Assembly: GCF_000613285.1 (NCBI RefSeq)
Contig: NZ_BAIN01000007.1
Span: forward strand, 1-64,000
Direction of reading: 5' to 3'
Length of the DNA: 64,000 nucleotides
From: Acetobacter papayae JCM 25143
GTDB taxonomy: Bacteria > Pseudomonadota > Alphaproteobacteria > Acetobacterales > Acetobacteraceae
Shown here: positions 58,739 through 64,000 of the stretch, piece by piece
How the letters are laid out: each line of letters starts with the position of its first letter
How positions within the stretch are numbered: position 1 is the first letter of the stretch
The notes under the pieces: generated by a model
The model's database searches: none
Told to the model about the DNA's origin: nothing
What the model saw: the letters and a program-made list of their open reading frames with translations, nothing else
Program-made: the position numbers and the translations under genes

Positions 58739-60310
58739 ATGCGTAATGTTGTGATTGGCTTTCTTGGTGCGACCCTTGATCAGGGTCGTCGTCGCTCCTG
58801 GCGTCCTTCGGTGCAGATCTGTGCCCAGCCCAATTTTCCGATTGATCGGCTGGAGCTGCTGCATGATCGGCGGCACCTGTTGCTGGCTGAAAAGGTGGCG
58901 CGTGATATTGTGGCCCTGTCTCCCCAGACGGAAGTGCTGCTGGTGGACATGGAACTCGACAATCCATGGGATTTTCAGGAAGTTTATGGAAAGCTATACG
59001 ATTTTGCGGAATCGTATGGTTTTGACGAGGATCGGGAACATTATTACGTTCACCTGACAACCGGCACGCATGTTGCCCAGATATGCTGGTTTCTCCTGAC
59101 GGAAAGCCGCCATATCCCGGCCAGCCTGCTCCAGAGCGGACCACCGCGAGGTGAGGCCTCGCCCAATGGTACGATCGACGTCATTGATCTTGATCTTTCG
59201 CGCTATAATGCCCTGCAGCGCCGCTTCGAGGCAGAGGCGCGCGAGCATTCCCATATGCTGCGCGGCGGCATCCCGACCCGTAATGCTGCGTTCCATGGCC
59301 TGATAGAACGGCTGGAGCAGGTCGTGACACGCTCGGATGAGCCGGTCCTGCTGGTGGGTGAGGCGGGCGTTGGCAAGAGCACGCTTGCGCAACGGATCTA
59401 TGAGCTGAAACTTCAGCGCCGCCGGGTGAAGGGCCGTCTGGTGCATGTCAACTGTAGCGGCTTGCAGGGGGCGCACGCCATGGCAGCGCTGTTTGGCCAG
59501 CGGCGCAATGTTGTGGGGCTGGCCGGCACCGAGCGCGCGGGCTTCCTCAGTGAAGCAGAAGGCGGAGTGCTGTTCCTTGATGACATTGATTTATTGCCAC
59601 ACCCGGAGCAGGCGCTGCTGCTCGATGCTCTGGAGAGTGGCCGTTACTACCCCGTGGGGTCTGATACCGCGCAGAGCTGCCGCTTTCAGCTCATAGCCGC
59701 AAGCAGCCGAGACTTGTCGACGTTGGGGCAGCAGGGTCTCATGCGGCCTGATCTGCTTGCCCGGCTGGCGATATGGGTTTTTCACCTTCCCCCGCTGCGT
59801 GATCGGCGTGAAGATATGGAAGCTGAACTCACCTATGAGCTGGAAGAAGCCGAGCGGCGTTTGGGGAGCAAGATCGGCTTCAACGTGGATGCAAGGACGC
59901 GCTACCTGCATTTTGCCAAGGACCCGGCCATGAAGTGGCTTGGCAATTATCGCGATCTGTCTGCTTCAGCCCGTAGGTTATGTACGCTTGCCGAGCGCGG
60001 ACGCATCACTCTACCCATGGTGGAGACGGAAATCGGAACACTGACCCGCCAATGGGCTGCAACCCAGCGTGACGGAGACCTTGCGTTGCTGGCGGAAATA
60101 CTGCCTGACCCCGCAGGCATGGATGAGTTTGACCGGGCGCAGTTGGCGGCTGTGGTGCGGGCCTGTCGGGAGGCGTCCTCCCTGTCTGCCGCAGGACGGC
60201 GACTGTTTGCCTTCTCTCGGCAGGAAAAAGTCAGTCAGAATGATGCCGACCGCCTGCGCAAATATCTCGCGCGCTTTGGCCTGAACTGGGAGAGGGTTGC
60301 CGGAGGGTGA
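58739..60310 (+). CDS. rtcR: RtcR regulator (CARF plus AAA+ domain) with non-canonical GAFTGA region
   Basis: Transcription activator of RNA repair genes (523 aa). The N-terminal CARF-type sensor (VVIGFLGATLDQGRRRSWRP, YYVHLTTGTHVAQICWFLLT) spans about 1-180. The AAA+ domain has Walker A in LLVGEAGVGKSTLAQRIYEL (about 206-213) and Walker B VLFLDDIDLLP. Where bacterial enhancer-binding proteins carry GAFTGA, which contacts sigma-54, this protein reads NVVGLA (residues 257-262). The C-terminal part is the RtcR-specific GNYRDLSASARRL region. The ATG at 58739 sits just after AAGGAA. Divergent from rsr. Ligands of RtcR are RNA fragments or cyclic-phosphate ends in other bacteria. Confidence 0.9.
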   Translation: MRNVVIGFLGATLDQGRRRSWRPSVQICAQPNFPIDRLELLHDRRHLLLAEKVARDIVALSPQTEVLLVDMELDNPWDFQEVYGKLYDFAESYGFDEDREHYYVHLTTGTHVAQICWFLLTESRHIPASLLQSGPPRGEASPNGTIDVIDLDLSRYNALQRRFEAEAREHSHMLRGGIPTRNAAFHGLIERLEQVVTRSDEPVLLVGEAGVGKSTLAQRIYELKLQRRRVKGRLVHVNCSGLQGAHAMAALFGQRRNVVGLAGTERAGFLSEAEGGVLFLDDIDLLPHPEQALLLDALESGRYYPVGSDTAQSCRFQLIAASSRDLSTLGQQGLMRPDLLARLAIWVFHLPPLRDRREDMEAELTYELEEAERRLGSKIGFNVDARTRYLHFAKDPAMKWLGNYRDLSASARRLCTLAERGRITLPMVETEIGTLTRQWAATQRDGDLALLAEILPDPAGMDEFDRAQLAAVVRACREASSLSAAGRRLFAFSRQEKVSQNDADRLRKYLARFGLNWERVAGG

Positions 60311-60494
60311 CTGCGCGAAGCGGTGGAGATGTCTTGCCTTTCTCGTCTCCAACTCTCCACGTGTATTGGGGCATTGAAATACGGCAGCACCGATAACAAA
60401 CAGCATGAATGTGGTGGTTATTTTTTAATAATAAAAATTGGGATGGGTTTCCTGATTAGCGCTGAATGTGAGGGTTGGAATAGACGTATAAAAA

Positions 60495-60535
60495 ATCCCG
60501 TCTGATCTGGTTTTTAATGCCAGACCAGACGGGAT
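60495..60535. terminator. Strong hairpin between rtcR and gcd
   Basis: ATCCCGTCTGATCTGG and CCAGACCAGACGGGAT form a 16-base stem with one mismatch around TTTTTAATG. It lies between convergent genes and should terminate both transcripts. Confidence 0.85.
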
Positions 60536-60568
60536 CATAAGAAGAGCTGTGGGTGAATAGCTAGAGGG

Positions 60569-63010
60569 TTATTTTTTCTGGCTGTCCGCAGCTTCTGGCA
60601 GTGTCCAGGCAATCAGGTAATCGCCTAGTTTTGTCGGGAACGAGCCATGCCCCCCGACATAGGAAACCACGTACTGTTTTCCATTGATGGAATACGTCAT
60701 GGGGGTGGACTGCCCACCGGCAGGCAAAGCCTGCTGCCACAATGTCTGCCCTGTGGTGACATCATAAGCCCGGATATAATAGTCCATGGAGCCGGTAAGG
60801 AATGCCACATTGCCGGCTGTAATCAGAGGCCCGGCAAGGGCAGGCACGCCAATCTTGACTGGCGGCAGGGTCAGCGGCACGGAACTGCCATACAGGCTGT
60901 TCTGTATTGTGCCGTTACGATGCTGCCAGACCACCTTGTTGGTAGAGAGATCAACCCCGACCATATAACCCCAGGGCGGATTACGGCAAGGCATGTTCAG
61001 GCCAACCTTGGCCAGTACCGGATCAACAAAGGGACTGATTTCCACAGCGTAAGGCGCGCCGTAGTTGTGCTGTAAGCCACTTTCTCCTCCGCTGCCTGCG
61101 GCTCCTTCTTTCTGGGGCCAGAGCGGGTTGTTGGGGCCACGGGGCACAAGGCGAGAGACAAAGGGAAGGGAGAGCGTATCCGCGACAGCAATCTGGCGTT
61201 GCGGGTCAACTGCAAGACCGCCCCATTCAAAAATGCCGAGGTTGCCGGGGAAAACAAGCGTACCCTGTGTGGATGGGGGAGTGAATGTTCCCTGATAGCG
61301 CAGTTGATGGAAGGCAATACGGCAGATCAGCTGATCAAACATTGTGCCACCCCACATATCGGCGCCGGTCAGCAGGGCTTTGGGGCGGAGGGAGAGGTCT
61401 GAAAAAGGCTGCGTGGGTGAGGTGTGGTCTCCCGGAGCGGCACCCTGCGGTACAGGGAGTTCAGGAGCCGACACAATTAGCTTGCCCGTGCGGCGATCCA
61501 GCACAAAGATGTTGCCGGTTTTGGCCGGAGCATAAAGAGCCGGAATAACAGTGCCGTCTTTTTGCTTGATGTCCACGAGGCTTGGCTGCGAAGGAACATC
61601 CATATCCCACAGATCATGGTGGACAGTCTGATAGAACCAGACGAGCTTTCCGGTATCGGCGTTGAGCGCCAGAATGCCAGACGCATAGCGTTCGGAATAC
61701 TGATCCCTGTTGCCGCCCCACTGGTCTGGTGTCTGCACACCTGTTGGGATGTAGATCTGATTCAGAGCTGCATCGTAGGATGAGGTGATCCAGGAATTGG
61801 GTGAGTTTGGAACAAACTTGTGGTCCGGTCCGGGCATCTGATTGGGGTCGGGGTTACCGGGATCAAAAACCCAAACAAGTTTACCCGTATAGAGATCAAA
61901 AGCACGCGTTACGCCAGAGGGTTCGTGTACCGAGCCATTGTCGGTTACAGCGCCTGACTGGATAACTAGGCGGTCGGTCACAACGGGGGGAGAGGTACCT
62001 TCCCATTCACCTACCGTTGTAAAAGGCATGCCTTCTTCACGCAGGTCCAGTTCGCCATTTTTGCCAAAGCTGGGGCAGGGCGAACCATCATCTGCATTAA
62101 TGGCAAAGAGGCGGCCATCATTGGTGGGCAGAAAGACACGGCGAGGGCACTCAGCCGGAGCGGGTTTGCCATCAATCGTGACTGCATTGGCTGGCGTTGC
62201 ATGATAGGTAACGCCGCGGCAGGTCAGGTGCTGGAAACCGGGATTGACATAAAGATGGGGGTCAAAAACCCATTTTGTTTTGCCATCTGCTGCATCAACG
62301 GCAAAGAGTTTCTGGTGGGTGGAGCAGAGATACAGGTTCCCGTTTGCCATGACGGGCGTGGCTTCATTCGTGGTCTCGCCCGGATCATTTTTGGTTTTGA
62401 GGTCGCCCGTTCGCATAATCCACGCGATTTTCAGCGTGTTGACGTTTGATGCGTTAATCTGTTTCAGGGGCGAAAAACGGTTGCCGAACTGGGTACGGCC
62501 CCAGTCATGCCATTCTGTATCGGCCATTGCCGTGGCATCACCCGGAGTGGCATTGGCAATCTCTGTCGGCAGCTTGCCGTTAAACGAGTGTGGGTCTTGT
62601 GTTGCGGAAAATGCAACCACAAGGACCGAGAGCAGCAGACTTAGTCCCAGTGGCGCAATGGTTCTGCGGCTGGCACCCAAGGGCCGGGTAATGAAAGGCA
62701 TGAGCAGCAGGATGCCAATAATGACAATGGCATCACTGCGGGGCAGCAAAGACCAGAAATCCAGACCGGCTTCCGCTATGGCCCATAGGAGACTGCCCAG
62801 CGTAATGGCAGTGTAAACCCATAAGGCGGCGGGTTTTTTACGGGAAAGAAGGACAGCACTGGCCAGCATGGCAAGGCCACAGAGCAGATAATAGGGTGTG
62901 TCACCGTAGCTTAAGAGCCATGTCCCACCGATGGTAAGGCCAAGGCCGATCAGCCCGACGAGCAATGCCGTCAGTATAATCGGTATTGATGCGCGAGAGA
63001 ACGTGGTCAT
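60569..63010 (-). CDS. gcd: Membrane-bound PQQ-dependent glucose dehydrogenase
   Basis: Quinoprotein (813 aa) oxidising D-glucose to gluconolactone in the periplasm and reducing ubiquinone. Five hydrophobic helices occupy residues 1-135 (IILTALLVGLIGLGLTIGG and following), then the eight-bladed PQQ propeller. Visible: ATPVMANGNLYLCSTHQKLF, FQHLTCRGVTYH, WEGTSPPVVTDRLVIQSGAV, the catalytic aspartate in VHHDLWDMDVPSQPSLVDI, and GGQSTPMTYSINGKQYVVSY. Length and layout equal those of other acetic acid bacteria. The frame is intact. galM lies just upstream on the same strand; it would speed conversion to the beta anomer that Gcd uses. Confidence 0.95.
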   Translation of the reverse strand: MTTFSRASIPIILTALLVGLIGLGLTIGGTWLLSYGDTPYYLLCGLAMLASAVLLSRKKPAALWVYTAITLGSLLWAIAEAGLDFWSLLPRSDAIVIIGILLLMPFITRPLGASRRTIAPLGLSLLLSVLVVAFSATQDPHSFNGKLPTEIANATPGDATAMADTEWHDWGRTQFGNRFSPLKQINASNVNTLKIAWIMRTGDLKTKNDPGETTNEATPVMANGNLYLCSTHQKLFAVDAADGKTKWVFDPHLYVNPGFQHLTCRGVTYHATPANAVTIDGKPAPAECPRRVFLPTNDGRLFAINADDGSPCPSFGKNGELDLREEGMPFTTVGEWEGTSPPVVTDRLVIQSGAVTDNGSVHEPSGVTRAFDLYTGKLVWVFDPGNPDPNQMPGPDHKFVPNSPNSWITSSYDAALNQIYIPTGVQTPDQWGGNRDQYSERYASGILALNADTGKLVWFYQTVHHDLWDMDVPSQPSLVDIKQKDGTVIPALYAPAKTGNIFVLDRRTGKLIVSAPELPVPQGAAPGDHTSPTQPFSDLSLRPKALLTGADMWGGTMFDQLICRIAFHQLRYQGTFTPPSTQGTLVFPGNLGIFEWGGLAVDPQRQIAVADTLSLPFVSRLVPRGPNNPLWPQKEGAAGSGGESGLQHNYGAPYAVEISPFVDPVLAKVGLNMPCRNPPWGYMVGVDLSTNKVVWQHRNGTIQNSLYGSSVPLTLPPVKIGVPALAGPLITAGNVAFLTGSMDYYIRAYDVTTGQTLWQQALPAGGQSTPMTYSINGKQYVVSYVGGHGSFPTKLGDYLIAWTLPEAADSQKK

Positions 63011-63098
63011 ATCGTCTCCAGAATTCCTGCTGTGGAGGAAAAGGTCGGCTGTCGAGCGCTGCTGCAGGCCGAGCCTGTCATGATGTTAAGCAAGCCCG

Positions 63099-64000
63099 TC
63101 ATTTGCTGGAAAACCGGTAGAGCGTCGTGTAATCGAATGTCTGACCGGGCCGTAGCTCTGTTGTGGGAAATGACGGATGGTTGGGGCTGTCAGGATAATG
63201 CTCGGCTTCAAAAGCAATGGCATCGGTCTGCCGATAGGCTTTGCCCGAAACCCCGGCATATCCTCCGTCCAGTGAGTTGGACGTGTAGACCTGCAGGCCG
63301 GGCTGATTTGTCAGGACATCCATCGCGCGCCCAGAGCGGGGGTCGTAGATATATGCGGCAAGTCTAGGGGCCTGACCGGCCGGCCCGTTGATGACCCAGT
63401 TCTGGTCATATCCGCGTGCGTACATCATCTGGGGAAAAGAATCCCGCAAGCGGTCGCCAATGACATGAGGTTTGGTAAAATCAAGCGGAGTGCCTGCTAC
63501 GGAGGCGACTTCTCCCGTAGGGATTGAAGTCTCGTCGGTGGGTGTGTAGCGCTCGGCTTCGATCTGTAATATTTCTGGAGCGATCGACCCGGAACCTTCA
63601 CCGTTGAGGTTCCAGTAAGTGTGGTTGGTCAGGTTAAGAACCGTTGGAGCATCTGTCGTTGCCTGATAATGCAACGTCAGGGCGTTGGTATTATCAAGGC
63701 TGTAAGTAACTTTGGTGGTCAGTTTTCCGGGAAAACCCTCATCACCATCAGGAGAGACGAGCGTTAGGGAGGCATAGGCTGCCTTGTCGTCGGCGTGATG
63801 TCCGGAGAGTGTCCAGACCTTCTTGTCAAAACCTATTTTTCCACCATGCAAGGCGTTTGGTGGGGCTGTTATGGCGATGTGGTAGGTTTTGCCATCAAGA
63901 GTAAAAGTGCCTTTTGAAATTCTGTTTGCATAACGCCCTATTATGGCACCGAAAAACAGACCGCCTTTGGCTGAGTCGATGGCATAACCATCCAGTGTAT
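63099..64000 (-). CDS. Aldose 1-epimerase (GalM-like), 5' end outside window
   Basis: Mutarotase interconverting alpha and beta sugars. The frame is open to the right edge, so the N-terminus is missing. Visible: GLFFGAIIGRYANRISKGTF, NALHGGKIGFDKKVW, the histidine motif VLNLTNHTYWNLNGEGSG, and the active-site glutamate region AIAFEAEHYPDSPNHPSFP; the end is TFDYTTLYRFSSK. The order of motifs equals GalM. It ends 88 bases before the gcd start on the same strand and probably shares its transcript. Any signal peptide would lie outside the window, so cytoplasmic or periplasmic location cannot be judged. Confidence 0.9.
   Translation of the reverse strand, partial: TLDGYAIDSAKGGLFFGAIIGRYANRISKGTFTLDGKTYHIAITAPPNALHGGKIGFDKKVWTLSGHHADDKAAYASLTLVSPDGDEGFPGKLTTKVTYSLDNTNALTLHYQATTDAPTVLNLTNHTYWNLNGEGSGSIAPEILQIEAERYTPTDETSIPTGEVASVAGTPLDFTKPHVIGDRLRDSFPQMMYARGYDQNWVINGPAGQAPRLAAYIYDPRSGRAMDVLTNQPGLQVYTSNSLDGGYAGVSGKAYRQTDAIAFEAEHYPDSPNHPSFPTTELRPGQTFDYTTLYRFSSK

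Noticed and set aside
60311-60494. A small gene after rtcR (60-codon frame at 60323)
   Set aside because: No ribosome site and no natural composition; the region ends in a strong bidirectional terminator.

Overview
The window reads as a chromosome segment of an acetic acid bacterium (Acetobacteraceae, Acetobacter-like). The reasons are a membrane PQQ glucose dehydrogenase, two multi-subunit periplasmic oxidase systems that pass electrons to triple-heme cytochromes c, a Gluconobacter/Acetobacter-type mannitol 2-dehydrogenase, an oxalate pathway, and several decayed IS5-type elements. This is inferred from gene families; no rRNA or other taxonomic marker is present. LAYOUT: 1-9.1 kb holds small redox modules (quinone oxidoreductase with LysR; HxlR with an old yellow enzyme; SDR-ADH-SDR with a divergent AraC regulator) and ends in a VOC gene cut by an IS relic. 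9.8-19 kb is a complete aerobic nicotinate degradation cluster, nicR-C-A-B-X-F-D-E. 19.2-23.8 kb is an operon of GMC alcohol dehydrogenase, an Amt-fold membrane protein lacking both pore histidines, and an aldehyde dehydrogenase; it is preceded by a near copy of the palindrome found in front of nicC. 23.8-29.1 kb is a scrap zone: IS relics, mannitol dehydrogenase, dnaE2- and glcB-like relics, and lrgAB. 29.3-34.2 kb is an oxalate operon (frc, oxc, a second CoA-transferase, a DUF1275 membrane protein). 34.7-40.2 kb is a Zn alcohol dehydrogenase with a periplasmic molybdenum aldehyde oxidase (2Fe-2S, Mo and cytochrome subunits). 40.3-46.1 kb holds an MFS exporter, two aldo/keto reductases, a DHFR-fold protein and a YkgJ protein. 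46.4-55 kb holds malic enzyme, a lipocalin-like protein, an FAD dehydrogenase complex (small, GMC and cytochrome subunits) and a divergent FixLJ-type two-component system. 55.2-60.3 kb is an RNA-repair locus: rtcB, three tandem Y-RNA-like RNAs, the Ro60 homologue rsr, and divergent rtcR. 60.6-64 kb holds gcd and galM. HOW IT WORKS TOGETHER: most modules are peripheral oxidation or carboxylic-acid metabolism. Nicotinate would go to maleate and fumarate, and malic enzyme could pass C4 acid to pyruvate; oxalate goes to formate and CO2; sugars, alcohols and aldehydes are oxidised in the periplasm. CAUTION ON SEQUENCE QUALITY: about 26 frameshifts break otherwise well conserved genes, and essentially all are losses of one (rarely two) bases, often in short G or C runs. 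That pattern suggests uncorrected sequencing deletions more than natural decay. Frame-broken genes are typed pseudogene because that is what the given sequence shows, but most are probably intact in the organism. The IS relics and the VOC, dnaE2 and glcB fragments look like true decay.
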